Of a stretch of DNA of 64,000 bases, positions 27,483 to 36,758 are shown piece after piece. The translations under genes and the position numbers were made by a program. A model generated the notes under the pieces. The model was not told where the DNA came from. It was given only the letters and a program-made list of their open reading frames with translations, and searched no databases. Positions within the stretch are counted from its first letter, which is position 1. The number at the start of each line of letters is the position of its first letter. Source of the stretch: G965205255 sp965205255 (lineage in GTDB: Bacteria > Pseudomonadota > Gammaproteobacteria > Pseudomonadales > Endozoicomonadaceae); NCBI GenBank assembly GCA_965205255.1, contig OZ242051.1, positions 2,666,001 to 2,730,000 on the forward strand, in the 5' to 3' direction.

Positions 27483-30400
27483 TCACTCGTTTATTAACAT
27501 CCTCAGATTCAAATTGAGTTCAGGCTGATTAATGATATCCTTTAAAGCCCATGGGTTCTGCCTCACAGCCATCAGCGCAATCTCTTGGTTTGATTGTAAC
27601 TGTTTATCAGCGTATTTTAACGCTAGGCCATTTTGGTTAATAGCGGCCATGACCACCTCTTGATCTGCTTTCAATTGCTCAGAAGCATATTGCAAAGCCA
27701 TACCATTTTCATTAATGGAGGCCATGACCACCTCCTGATCTGCTTTAAGTTGTTCAGACGCATAGTGCAAAGCCATACCATTTCGTTTAACAGCTTCTAA
27801 TACAATGTCTTTATTGGACCTGAACTGTTCATCTGTATATGCCAAAAGGAAATCACTCTGCTTAATGGCCTCCAGTACAATCTCTTGGTTTAATCTAAAC
27901 TCTTTATCTAGAATCTTCAAGACAAAATTATTTTTCTTAATAGCAGCAATGATAACCTCTTTATCTTCTTTAAGTTTTTCATCAGCATATTCAATATTCA
28001 TGCCGTGTTTCTGAACAGCAGCCATGATGATATCTTTATCTTTTTTAAGTTTCTCAGAAGCATATTTCAAAGCCCAATCAGAATGCTGAATAGCAGCCAT
28101 GACGATCTCTTTATCTGCTTTAAGTTTCTCAGAAGCATATTTCAAAGCCATGGCATCATGCCGAACAGCAGTCATAACAACCTCTTTATCGTTGTTCATC
28201 TTCTCACCAGCTTCCACCAAAAGAAAGCTGTCTATCTTTATACCTTCTAGGAAAATCTCTTTATCTTCCTTAAGTCGTTTGTCCACATACACAAAAACCC
28301 AGGGATTTTTCTTCAAAGCTTCAAGGACAACCGCTTTATTCGCTTTAAATCGCTTATCAGCATATTTAAGAGCCGTGCCGCTGTTCCTGATTGCTGTTAA
28401 CACAATTACTTTATTTTTTTTAAGTGATTCTGATGCATATTGAAGAGCCAGGCCTTGTTGCTTAACCGCAGCCAACACAATCTCTTTATTTTTTTTATGT
28501 GATTTTGAGGTATATCGCAAAGCCCAGCCGTTTTGTTTAATTGCTACTAATACAATATCATTGTCCTCTTTAAGCGATTTATCTGCATACTCCAAAGCCA
28601 GACCATTTTGTTTAACAGCAGCTAACACAACCTCTTTATTTTTTTGAAGTGATTCTGAGGCATATTTCAAAGCCTCACCATTTTGTTTAACCGCTGCTAA
28701 TACTATTTCTTTATCTTTTTTAAACAATTCATCTGCATTCTCCAGCCCCATACCATTTTGACTCATCATTGCTTTGACAATACGAGGATTTTTCGCCCAA
28801 TCAGGCGGAAGGTATTTTGCATCAATCTCACCACAATTTAGTGCATGCAAAATACACTCATCGTAGTTTTTTATATCTTCTGGAATACAATCTAGTACTC
28901 CTGTATTCATGGAGAGAGCCTGCTTAAAAAAACCAGCGTTATAATATTGAGAAAAGCTTTCTCTGATAATCCCCATTGTTCGTGCAGGATCTCCACTCAA
29001 TAAATATAACAGTGCTTTTTCCTGAAAGGCTTCAGGTTGTTGCTTTAGCCAGTCACAACAGAGTGTTTTATTGTTTCGTATAATTCCCAGTTTATAAAAA
29101 TCTGCGTATTCGCCCACCAGCATATCTTTGGGGATATTAACAGTGCTATCAACCTCATTTTGGTTAGCAAGGTAACATTCCAACATCATTTTATTATTCG
29201 GTTGCTGTAATCCTTCTTGAATCCTGCTGGTCATTTTCGTCAAAGAGAGGGGTTGATAAATTTTTTTCTTCTCGTTGAATAGAGTATCTACATCACGTAC
29301 AGAAAAAATAACTGCAATCATTTTAAGCAGGGTTTCTTCTTGCGCCTGCTCTGATGTCATTTGTGTATTTTCAATCACCAGTTCACTTGCAGACGGGTTG
29401 ATATGTTTAGCAAGGTGTTTCTCACCCATTGCCTCAAAAAAAAGTGATATTAACAACATTCGCTGACGCTTCCCATCTGTTGTTTTATTCATATCATCAG
29501 AAAACTTTAATCTGACCATTGCACCCTTGCCTCCGTCACCACTGGCAAGACTTTCGATAACACACTTATGTATACCCAGTGAAGCCGTAATAATTAACGC
29601 CTCTTTTGTATGTACCACCACAGTCTTATTACAATCTATTTTTTTGAGTGCGGTAATAACACGTTCGCTGAGCATGCCTTTAGTATCATCAGCAACAAAG
29701 TCTGTCAGTGTCACTTCGTCTTTTATTGTTTTTGTAACACCCATCGATGAATTTTTGCTGACTATAGGTAGCGCCTCAATAAACGCTTTATGGATGAGAA
29801 ATACAATATCATGAATACTGTTAACGTCCTGTGGCGAGTTTGGCTGAGTGAGTTGCTGCAAAAAATTATTTAGCTGATGACACGCCACCTTCCAGCTTTC
29901 AAAATCTGTAGCTGATTCAGGTAGCTCATGGTTACCAACAAAGGGCTGGGTGATAGTTTCAAGTGTATCCTGCATTTCTGTAGATAGTCGCCTGAACTGT
30001 GTTTTTATCGCATTCAGTTCCGCTATTTTTTGCTGAAGTGTTGCATCGTGCTTGCCTGACTCATCACTAAAGGCCAGTAACTTTTCATAGCCGTCAAGCA
30101 ATGCCTCTGTATCTTTCAAAAAATGGCTAGTTTCTTCTTTTAGCGCTGTCACCAGTTGCTGACGGTTAGCAGACATAGACACTGATAAGACAGACTTTGT
30201 CTCCAGACAACGGTTAAAAACTCCCCCTGGCATAAAATACTTCAATAACCGAGTGTTTTGCTGGTTAAGCCATTCAAAACCCTTACCCAAATCTGTAAAG
30301 TCAGCCGGCACGGGTGGAGAGTTATAATATAATGGTTTGGGAGGCTGTTGATCTGAAGCAGATGACACCATGTTTTTTCTTAGTATCTCTGTATGATCTC

Positions 30401-32357
30401 CTTCCCATAATGCGGCTTTAGGTTCACCATTAAAATTACCGCATGCCAGTGTATATTGCTCAGGCGGGTTTTTCTGTTCAGGCCACTGAAACGAATCACC
30501 TGCGATAAAATAGGGTTTACCCGCCTGTCGCAGACTAATGGCAACATGATCATTAAGCCCGCCTTTTTTGAAAATAAAACCACCGGCTTTATCCAGAAAC
30601 TCCGGTTTAAGCATTTCATCGTAAAAATGATCAGCAACAACAATATTTCCTTTTTCAAGAGGACAACTTGGACCATGAGCATGATAAACCGTACCGGCAA
30701 ATACTCCTTCACTAACAACGGTTCCTGTCATTATCTCTGGTTTGTCGGGCATAACACCAAAGTTCATGGCACCTGGTAGTCTGGTCACAGGCCTGACCTG
30801 TACAATAAACAACTCTCCTTGTTTATCAACGCCAAATTCAACATCTACAGGGCAAAGTAAAAGGTCTTCAAGCACTTTAATGTGCTCAGTCAGCTTGGTC
30901 ACCTGTGCTTCAGAAAGTGAAGTTATTCCGATATCATCAGTACTTACTTCTTCTTCATAAAAGCCATCACCTTCTGCATTTTTTTTCAGCTGAAATGTTG
31001 ATTCAACTTTTCCTGGTGTAAAGGTAATCTGTGGCTGAGAAGACATGCGATCTACCGAATGAAGATCTGGCGTTATCCCACAGGTTCCGCTGACTGCGGT
31101 TTTAGGCTGACCAACGGACGAGTTAATCTGAATAGTATTATCATCCAAAGATGTATAACTCATCGCTACTCCTCCCAGAGAACAGTTAATGCATCTCTGT
31201 AATACAATAGGCATGGCATCTGGAATACTTCCCTGTGAAGATGCGTGACTTTTATAGCCAGAGGCAAGCACCTGTAAACAGGTTTTGACAATGTCTTCTT
31301 GTCCTTTAACTCGCGAGTCATACTTTCCGGCCTGAGCATCACCGTAACTGTCTTCTGCCACGCCAGAGCTACGGGCAATAACGGGATGCTTCCCCTGACT
31401 GATTTGTTCATAAAGTGCCCTGATTGTCTGAGCGTATTCCGTCTGGCTGATTTGCTGATAAAATTCATCGCTTTCTAGCAATTGGGCAAGGCGGGCCAGA
31501 GCTTCACTTTTGTTTTCAGGTTCTGCCGTGAGAAGCGATTTTTTTATGTCTGCAATACACGTGTAATTAGCTCCGGGGAAAAAACGATTAATGGTAACGG
31601 AGGAAAGGTGGTGATTTTCAATGGCTTGGCTAATGTGCGACTCGACACATCTAAACGGTGGTACAGTTAGGCCTGCCTGTTGCATTGTGTGCAGAAAAAA
31701 ACCTTTTCCTCCTACCTGTTTGCGCCCAAAACAATCATTTACTGACGTGTTCATTTGCTCATTTATGGATTGAGATATTTCCGGAGCTGTGGTTTTAGAC
31801 ACAGATCGGTCAGAAAGCGATACGTTGTGTTGAGGTTGCTGACTTGGGTCGCTATCCTTTTGCTTTAGATGCTCTTGCTTTTGGCGCTTGGCCGGTGGAA
31901 TATCTAATTCTAATTTTGTATCGTTTTCAGAGTTATTGGCAGAGCAGACCTCCAATGATCGTTTTACAGACGAAAGTTTTTTATACCCGTTATTATCCTT
32001 TTGCCTTAAGTGATATTGCTTTTGACGCTTGGCTGGTGGAATATATGATTCTGATTCTGATTCTGATTTTGTATTGTTTGTAGAGTTATTATCAGAGCAG
32101 ATCTCCAATGATCGCTTTACAGATTTTGTGTTGCCACCTAAAGGAAGTTCGGACGTTGAGTTTAACTTTACCTGTTGTATACAGCGAGAGGACATTCCTT
32201 TGTGGGGGTGGTATGGATTACAGAGCTTGTTGTCATCGTTATAGTTAAGTCCGACAGATGGCTTTATTATACTTTTGTCTTGAGCACCATCAGATGTTTT
32301 TGGTACTAAAGGCTCAAGAAAATTTGACTTTTCTTTGGCAAAGTTTAAGTAGTCCAT
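27483..32357 (-). CDS. chimeric PPDK/PEP-synthase-like protein with DUF4116-type repeats and NLS-like motifs
   Basis: A 1624-residue protein. Residues 1-200 are polar and hold a duplicated segment of about 50 residues, each copy containing PPAKRQKQ (107 and 154), which resembles a classical monopartite nuclear localisation signal. Residues 214-560 are a PPDK_N-type ATP-grasp domain: QVGGKGFFLHTMQQAG, VIARSSGVAEDSYGDAQAGK, and VDVEFGVDKQGELFIVQVRP. A swivelling phosphohistidine domain follows, with GGLNDHVAIS placing His604 where PEP synthase and PPDK carry the catalytic His. The PEP-binding barrel is missing. After a helical region, residues 1186-1606 are seventeen 25-residue repeats (consensus DKEIVLAAVKQNGxALxYASExLK-like), as in DUF4116. 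No signal peptide or membrane segment. A host-directed, nucleus-targeted phosphotransferase is plausible but unproven. Confidence 0.85.
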   Translation of the reverse strand: MDYLNFAKEKSNFLEPLVPKTSDGAQDKSIIKPSVGLNYNDDNKLCNPYHPHKGMSSRCIQQVKLNSTSELPLGGNTKSVKRSLEICSDNNSTNNTKSESESESYIPPAKRQKQYHLRQKDNNGYKKLSSVKRSLEVCSANNSENDTKLELDIPPAKRQKQEHLKQKDSDPSQQPQHNVSLSDRSVSKTTAPEISQSINEQMNTSVNDCFGRKQVGGKGFFLHTMQQAGLTVPPFRCVESHISQAIENHHLSSVTINRFFPGANYTCIADIKKSLLTAEPENKSEALARLAQLLESDEFYQQISQTEYAQTIRALYEQISQGKHPVIARSSGVAEDSYGDAQAGKYDSRVKGQEDIVKTCLQVLASGYKSHASSQGSIPDAMPIVLQRCINCSLGGVAMSYTSLDDNTIQINSSVGQPKTAVSGTCGITPDLHSVDRMSSQPQITFTPGKVESTFQLKKNAEGDGFYEEEVSTDDIGITSLSEAQVTKLTEHIKVLEDLLLCPVDVEFGVDKQGELFIVQVRPVTRLPGAMNFGVMPDKPEIMTGTVVSEGVFAGTVYHAHGPSCPLEKGNIVVADHFYDEMLKPEFLDKAGGFIFKKGGLNDHVAISLRQAGKPYFIAGDSFQWPEQKNPPEQYTLACGNFNGEPKAALWEGDHTEILRKNMVSSASDQQPPKPLYYNSPPVPADFTDLGKGFEWLNQQNTRLLKYFMPGGVFNRCLETKSVLSVSMSANRQQLVTALKEETSHFLKDTEALLDGYEKLLAFSDESGKHDATLQQKIAELNAIKTQFRRLSTEMQDTLETITQPFVGNHELPESATDFESWKVACHQLNNFLQQLTQPNSPQDVNSIHDIVFLIHKAFIEALPIVSKNSSMGVTKTIKDEVTLTDFVADDTKGMLSERVITALKKIDCNKTVVVHTKEALIITASLGIHKCVIESLASGDGGKGAMVRLKFSDDMNKTTDGKRQRMLLISLFFEAMGEKHLAKHINPSASELVIENTQMTSEQAQEETLLKMIAVIFSVRDVDTLFNEKKKIYQPLSLTKMTSRIQEGLQQPNNKMMLECYLANQNEVDSTVNIPKDMLVGEYADFYKLGIIRNNKTLCCDWLKQQPEAFQEKALLYLLSGDPARTMGIIRESFSQYYNAGFFKQALSMNTGVLDCIPEDIKNYDECILHALNCGEIDAKYLPPDWAKNPRIVKAMMSQNGMGLENADELFKKDKEIVLAAVKQNGEALKYASESLQKNKEVVLAAVKQNGLALEYADKSLKEDNDIVLVAIKQNGWALRYTSKSHKKNKEIVLAAVKQQGLALQYASESLKKNKVIVLTAIRNSGTALKYADKRFKANKAVVLEALKKNPWVFVYVDKRLKEDKEIFLEGIKIDSFLLVEAGEKMNNDKEVVMTAVRHDAMALKYASEKLKADKEIVMAAIQHSDWALKYASEKLKKDKDIIMAAVQKHGMNIEYADEKLKEDKEVIIAAIKKNNFVLKILDKEFRLNQEIVLEAIKQSDFLLAYTDEQFRSNKDIVLEAVKRNGMALHYASEQLKADQEVVMASINENGMALQYASEQLKADQEVVMAAINQNGLALKYADKQLQSNQEIALMAVRQNPWALKDIINQPELNLNLRMLINE
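27540..28800 (-). repeat. seventeen 75-bp tandem repeats (DUF4116-like)
   Basis: Seventeen consecutive 25-residue units, each with an acidic/Asn-Lys-Glu start, a hydrophobic I/V-V-x-x-A-x-x core, then AL-x-Y-A. Units 2-5 and 14-16 are most alike, which suggests more recent duplication there. Confidence 0.9.
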
Positions 32358-32508
32358 TACTGTTTAGCCTTTTAGTCTGATGAATGTATATATTTCAGAC
32401 CATGTTCAGACTATATTTGTGTATAAGATTGTGTTGTTTTTTACAACATGATGTATCGAATCACTAACAAATATGAGTTATTGGTACTACCAATTTTTTG
32501 GTGGTAAC

Positions 32509-32850
32509 TCAAAATTTGTAGCGTTTAATATACTTTCCAATGATCTTTCCGTACAGATCCTTTGACTTGGAAAATAGATAGTTTTTTTGACCAGTCTTTT
32601 AATCTGCGTTCTCGGGTTTAAATTACGACACTCAATTTTCTGCGTGTACCGCTACCCTAACAATGTGTCTTTCTTTAGGAAACAATCGCTCATAGCTACC
32701 AAAGCCATCAGTAAATTAAAGCCTGATATAAAAAGGATTCAAAAGACTGAGCTGCTTTTTATTTGACTCATCAGCTCAAAGAACCACCTTGATGCATTCA
32801 CCTATCTTCTTATTTTTCAGAACTGTGGTTGGTGTCTTAACAGTGACATT
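32509..32850 (-). pseudogene. IS1-family transposase relic, copy 2
   Basis: Minus-strand fragments read QLSLLNPFYIRL, FTDGFGSYERLFPKERHIV, then KIECRNLNPRTQIKRLVKKT, in the order of IS1 InsB, plus an InsA-like TVKTPTTVLKNKK upstream. Frame breaks, stops and an internal deletion mark it as dead. A GGTACTACCAATTTTTT stretch near 32484 may be its terminal repeat. Confidence 0.82.
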
Positions 32851-32867
32851 CGTTTGTCAGGAGATAA

Positions 32868-32961
32868 AAATTTATGCATGAGCGTTATAATGAAACAACA
32901 GTAAAAAAAACGACAACTATTTTTTATGGCACTCGCACTTTCATTTTGTTTGTGTATAGTC
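32868..32961 (+). repeat. island-flanking inverted repeat, sdhC side
   Basis: The partner of 27079-27170 in inverted orientation, about 94 bp. It lies next to an IS1 relic, just as the other copy lies next to an IS982 fragment. The rest of 32962-33264 shows no gene and should hold the sdh promoter. Confidence 0.85.
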
Positions 32962-33264
32962 AGACAGAAGTTAAGCGTAACCTAAATTATGTTTCTATAC
33001 TTATTTCGTTTCATCTGCTTGGGTGATTTTTTTAAAATAAAACCTAATTGGATGAAAAAGACAACTTTAGTTTTTTGTATGATACAGATTTAGTCTTAAA
33101 GTTGTTGTGTTGGGCTTTGGTGTTGTTTTGTCGAATGCAAGGTTTGGTTCGCTATTGGTCGGACTTTTGTCTTTATTTACAGTTTAAGTATGGTAAGATA
33201 TGACCTCTGGTAAGCCGAGCTAGTTTAAGATGTTAATCAACTTATCTAATAAAGAGTAATTGTC

Positions 33265-33642
33265 GTGGACAAAAAAAAACCGGTTAACCTTGAGTTAAGG
33301 TCCATAAAGTTGCCTGTGACCGCTTATGCATCAATACTGCATCGTATCTCAGGGTTTGTGATGATTTTTATCATTGCTTTTCTTTTGTATGTCTTGAGTT
33401 GCTCTTTGTCTACAGAAGAAAGCTATGATGACATTTTTATCATGTTACATACTCCATGGATAAAGTTTATTGTCTGGATCATTCTTTCTGTTATTTCTTA
33501 TCACTTTATTGCAGGTTTTAAGCATATCATCATGGATGCAGGATTTTGTGAAGAAAAGCAATCGGGAAAAATAGGCGCAATAATTTCATTTATTGTCACT
33601 ATTGTCGCAGTTGTATTTTTAGGAGTCTGGATGATATGGTAG
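33265..33642 (+). CDS. sdhC: succinate dehydrogenase cytochrome b556 subunit
   Basis: A 125-residue inner-membrane anchor with three hydrophobic helices. The segment PVTAYASILHRISGFVM contains the Ser and Arg of the ubiquinone site; SYHFIAGFKHIIMDAG supplies the haem b ligand His. The start is GTG at 33265 with AAAGAG about 9 bases upstream. It is first in sdhCDAB; its end overlaps sdhD by 7 bp. Confidence 0.93.
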   Translation: MDKKKPVNLELRSIKLPVTAYASILHRISGFVMIFIIAFLLYVLSCSLSTEESYDDIFIMLHTPWIKFIVWIILSVISYHFIAGFKHIIMDAGFCEEKQSGKIGAIISFIVTIVAVVFLGVWMIW

Positions 33643-34004
33643 ATAATGCGACGAACTTTTCTCGAAGTGGGTTACGTGACTGGCTGATACAGAGAGTAAC
33701 CTCGATTATATTAGGTCTGTACTTTTTATTTATACTCATTTTTATTTTATGTCACACGGGCATGAGTTTTGTTGTTTGGAGTGACTTGTTTTCACAGACA
33801 TGGTTTCGGGTTTTTTCCATGTTGGCACTGCTGTCTATGTTTTGCCATGCATGGATAGGCATCTGGACAATTATTACTGATTATTTTACAGAGCGTATGC
33901 AAGGTTCAAAAGCGCTGGGGATTCGATTGCTATTACAGGGGGCGTTTTTACTCCTGTTGGCGGTCTATCTGGTTTGGGGTACACAGATTATTTGGGGGCT
34001 TTAA
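33636..34004 (+). CDS. sdhD: succinate dehydrogenase membrane anchor subunit
   Basis: A 122-residue anchor with three helices that pairs with SdhC to bind haem b and ubiquinone. GLRDWLIQRVTSIILGLY at the N-terminus and FCHAWIGIWTIITDY (haem His and quinone-site Asp-Tyr) are typical. It overlaps sdhC by 7 bp and ends 3 bp before sdhA, so the genes are tightly coupled. Confidence 0.93.
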   Translation: MVDNATNFSRSGLRDWLIQRVTSIILGLYFLFILIFILCHTGMSFVVWSDLFSQTWFRVFSMLALLSMFCHAWIGIWTIITDYFTERMQGSKALGIRLLLQGAFLLLLAVYLVWGTQIIWGL

Positions 34005-34007
34005 GTT

Positions 34008-35780
34008 ATGAGCCATATGTCTCAGCTTTCTTTTGATGCAATAGTTATTGGTGGTGGCGGTGCGGGTTTGCGCGCGGCTCACGAGTTAACTCAGTCAGGT
34101 TTAAAAACCGCCTGTATTACCAAGGTTTTTCCAACAAGGTCGCACACAGTTTCTGCTCAGGGTGGAATTACCTGTTCCATTGGTAGCGCAGATCCTGATG
34201 ATGACTGGCGTTGGCATATGTATGATACTGTCAAAGGCTCTGATTTTTTGGGAGATCAGGAGGCTATTGAATATATGTGTCAGACAGGTCCTGATGCTGT
34301 TTATGAACTTGAACACATGGGCTTGCCTTTTTCACGAACAGAAAGTGGTCGTATCTATCAGAGGCCTTTTGGTGGACAGTCTAAAGACTTTGGGAAAGGT
34401 GGTCAGGCATCAAGAACCTGTGCAGCTGCCGACAGAACAGGTCATGCGTTATTACATACACTTTATCAAGCCAATGTGAAAGGTGGAACAACCTTCTTTA
34501 ATGAATGGTATGCCATTGATATTGTAAAAAATAAAAATGGACAGGTTGCAGGTGTTACTGTGATCAACATGGAAAGTGGTGAAGTTTTTTACGTGCGGGC
34601 AAAAGCAACGGTAATTGCCACAGGTGGCGCAGGTCGTATTTATGCATCCACTACCAATGCACATATTAACACGGGTGATGGTATTGGTATGGTTATTCGT
34701 GCCGGTTTTCCTGTGCAAGATATGGAAATGTGGCAGTTTCATCCTACAGGTATTTATGGTGCAGGTGTTCTGGTGACAGAAGGTTGTCGCGGTGAAGGCG
34801 GGTATCTTTTGAATGCTGATGGTGAGCGTTTTATGGAACGTTATGCACCTAACGCCAAAGATTTAGCCAGTCGGGATGTGGTTGCTCGGTCAATGATTAT
34901 TGAAATTCTCGAAGGCCGAGGGGTTGGTGCCAATAAAGATCATGTATTGCTGAAGCTGGATCATCTTGGTAAGGATACTCTGAATTTAAGGCTTCCCGGT
35001 ATTTGTGAGCTATCTAAAACGTTTGCACACGTAGACCCTGTTAAAGAACCTGTTCCAGTGATTCCAACCTGTCATTACATGATGGGAGGTATACCTACTA
35101 ACATTCATGGTCAGGCACTCACAATTGATGCTAGTGGCAATGATGTTATCGTTGAAGGGCTTTATGCCTGCGGAGAGGCGGCCTGTGTTTCTGTGCATGG
35201 TGCCAACCGTTTAGGTGGAAATTCACTGTTAGACCTTGTGGTGTTTGGCAGAGCAGCAGGTAAGCAGATTGAGAAAAATCTGGCGGAAGGATTTGATTCT
35301 GCTCAACCCGATCAGGACAATATTGATCAGGCATTAGCTCGGGTCAGAAAATTGGATGATTCCACATCAGGTGAAGATATTGCACAAGTGCGTAACGATT
35401 TGCAAAATACCATGCAACTTTACTTTGGGGTGTTCAGAGAAGGGGAAAGCATGCAGAAGGGGCTGGCGAAGATTAAAGAGATAGGCCAGAGAATCGGGCA
35501 TCTTCACCTTAAAGATAAAAGTAGTGTTTTCAATACGTCACGAGTAGAAGCACTGGAATTAGAAAATCTTTATCAAGTCGCTTATGCAACAGCTGTTTCA
35601 GCAGAAAACCGAAAAGAGTCGAGAGGTGCTCATGCCCGAAGCGACTATAAAGAGAGAGATGATGAAAACTGGTTGAAACACTCTCTGTTTTTTCCTGAAG
35701 GTGAGCGTATGGCTGAGCGGTCGGTGAATGCCTTGCCTAAAACCATGAAGCCGTTCCCACCAGTTAAGCGCACTTATTAG
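34008..35780 (+). CDS. sdhA: succinate dehydrogenase flavoprotein subunit
   Basis: The catalytic FAD subunit of complex II, oxidising succinate to fumarate. Residues near 11-24 hold the dinucleotide motif [25 protein letters not shown] contains the His that binds FAD covalently; [24 protein letters not shown] and [13 protein letters not shown] are substrate and FAD-site segments. At 590 residues it is the usual length. A GGGGG run about 9 bases upstream serves as ribosome site. Confidence 0.98.
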   Translation: MSHMSQLSFDAIVIGGGGAGLRAAHELTQSGLKTACITKVFPTRSHTVSAQGGITCSIGSADPDDDWRWHMYDTVKGSDFLGDQEAIEYMCQTGPDAVYELEHMGLPFSRTESGRIYQRPFGGQSKDFGKGGQASRTCAAADRTGHALLHTLYQANVKGGTTFFNEWYAIDIVKNKNGQVAGVTVINMESGEVFYVRAKATVIATGGAGRIYASTTNAHINTGDGIGMVIRAGFPVQDMEMWQFHPTGIYGAGVLVTEGCRGEGGYLLNADGERFMERYAPNAKDLASRDVVARSMIIEILEGRGVGANKDHVLLKLDHLGKDTLNLRLPGICELSKTFAHVDPVKEPVPVIPTCHYMMGGIPTNIHGQALTIDASGNDVIVEGLYACGEAACVSVHGANRLGGNSLLDLVVFGRAAGKQIEKNLAEGFDSAQPDQDNIDQALARVRKLDDSTSGEDIAQVRNDLQNTMQLYFGVFREGESMQKGLAKIKEIGQRIGHLHLKDKSSVFNTSRVEALELENLYQVAYATAVSAENRKESRGAHARSDYKERDDENWLKHSLFFPEGERMAERSVNALPKTMKPFPPVKRTY

Positions 35781-35795
35781 GAGCTGAGATTAATC

Positions 35796-36509
35796 ATGAA
35801 GTTACTCGTGCAAACTTATCGTTATAATCCTGAAGTGGATGATGCGCCTTTTATGATGAACTTTCATGTAGAGCTTCCGGACAATAAAGATGTGATGGTG
35901 CTTGATGTTCTCCATATGATTAAAGATCAGCAAGATGACACACTATCTTTTCGTCGTTCATGTCGTGAAGGCGTTTGTGGCTCTGATGCTATTAATATTA
36001 ATGGTGTGAATGGACTTGCATGCATCACACCATTATCGTCGGTGTTAAGAAAAAACAAACTTATTCTTCGCCCGTTACCAGGATTACCTGTGATTCGTGA
36101 TCTGGTGGTGGATTTGGAACTTTTTTATAAGCAGTACAGGAAAGTAGATCCATATCTCATAAATGATGAGCCCCTTCCTGCTAAGGAACGGTTGCAAAGT
36201 CCTGAGGATCGTGCAAAATTAGATGGTCTTTACGAATGTATTCTTTGTGCCTGCTGCTCTACATCTTGTCCGTCTTTTTGGTGGAATCCAGACAAGTATA
36301 TTGGCCCTGCAGGTTTGTTACAGTCTTATCGTTTTTTGGCTGATAGTCGTGATACGGCAGATGAAGAGCGACTGAGTAAGCTCACTGATCCTTTCAGTGT
36401 GTTTAGGTGCAGAGGGGTTCTAAATTGTGTTAATGTTTGCCCTAAAGGTTTAAACCCAGCCAAAGCTATTGGTAATATACGCAAAATGTTGCTCCATCAT
36501 GCAACATAA
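35796..36509 (+). CDS. sdhB: succinate dehydrogenase iron-sulfur subunit
   Basis: A 237-residue subunit that carries electrons from FAD to quinone. The [2Fe-2S] cluster cysteines lie in SCREGVCGSDAININGVNG and the following LAC; the [4Fe-4S] and [3Fe-4S] ligands lie in ECILCACCSTSCP and CRGVLNCVNVCPKGLNP. It follows sdhA by 15 bp. The 246-bp gap to sucA holds a small stem (GACAGC/GCTGTC) and a TGTTAA-TAT-TTAACA inverted repeat, but no clear terminator. Confidence 0.98.
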   Translation: MKLLVQTYRYNPEVDDAPFMMNFHVELPDNKDVMVLDVLHMIKDQQDDTLSFRRSCREGVCGSDAININGVNGLACITPLSSVLRKNKLILRPLPGLPVIRDLVVDLELFYKQYRKVDPYLINDEPLPAKERLQSPEDRAKLDGLYECILCACCSTSCPSFWWNPDKYIGPAGLLQSYRFLADSRDTADEERLSKLTDPFSVFRCRGVLNCVNVCPKGLNPAKAIGNIRKMLLHHAT

Positions 36510-36758
36510 GCGACAGCAATTTTTATGGATGGCTGTCATAGTGAGAAACTTTGGTTGGTAATATTAAACTGATTTTTTACGTTGTATTGGTAGTATATTG
36601 TTAATATTTAACACAGTCATATGTAAAGATGTGTTTTGTGTTACCTTTTCAGGTAGGGAGCTTACGGGTATGACCAGAGTTTTGTTGCTGGAACACTCGT
36701 ACTATTGTAAAAATGCAGGTATCGTGCAAGTTTCGTTTAACGTTGGGGTTATCAGTTG

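Noticed and set aside
27540..28800. Repeat array as a CRISPR
   Set aside because: The 75-bp units are in-frame protein repeats without spacers or conserved palindromic repeats.
36590..36620. TGTTAA-TAT-TTAACA before sucA as an ArcA site
   Set aside because: Only an inverted hexamer in AT-rich DNA; it does not fit the ArcA direct-repeat pattern well enough.
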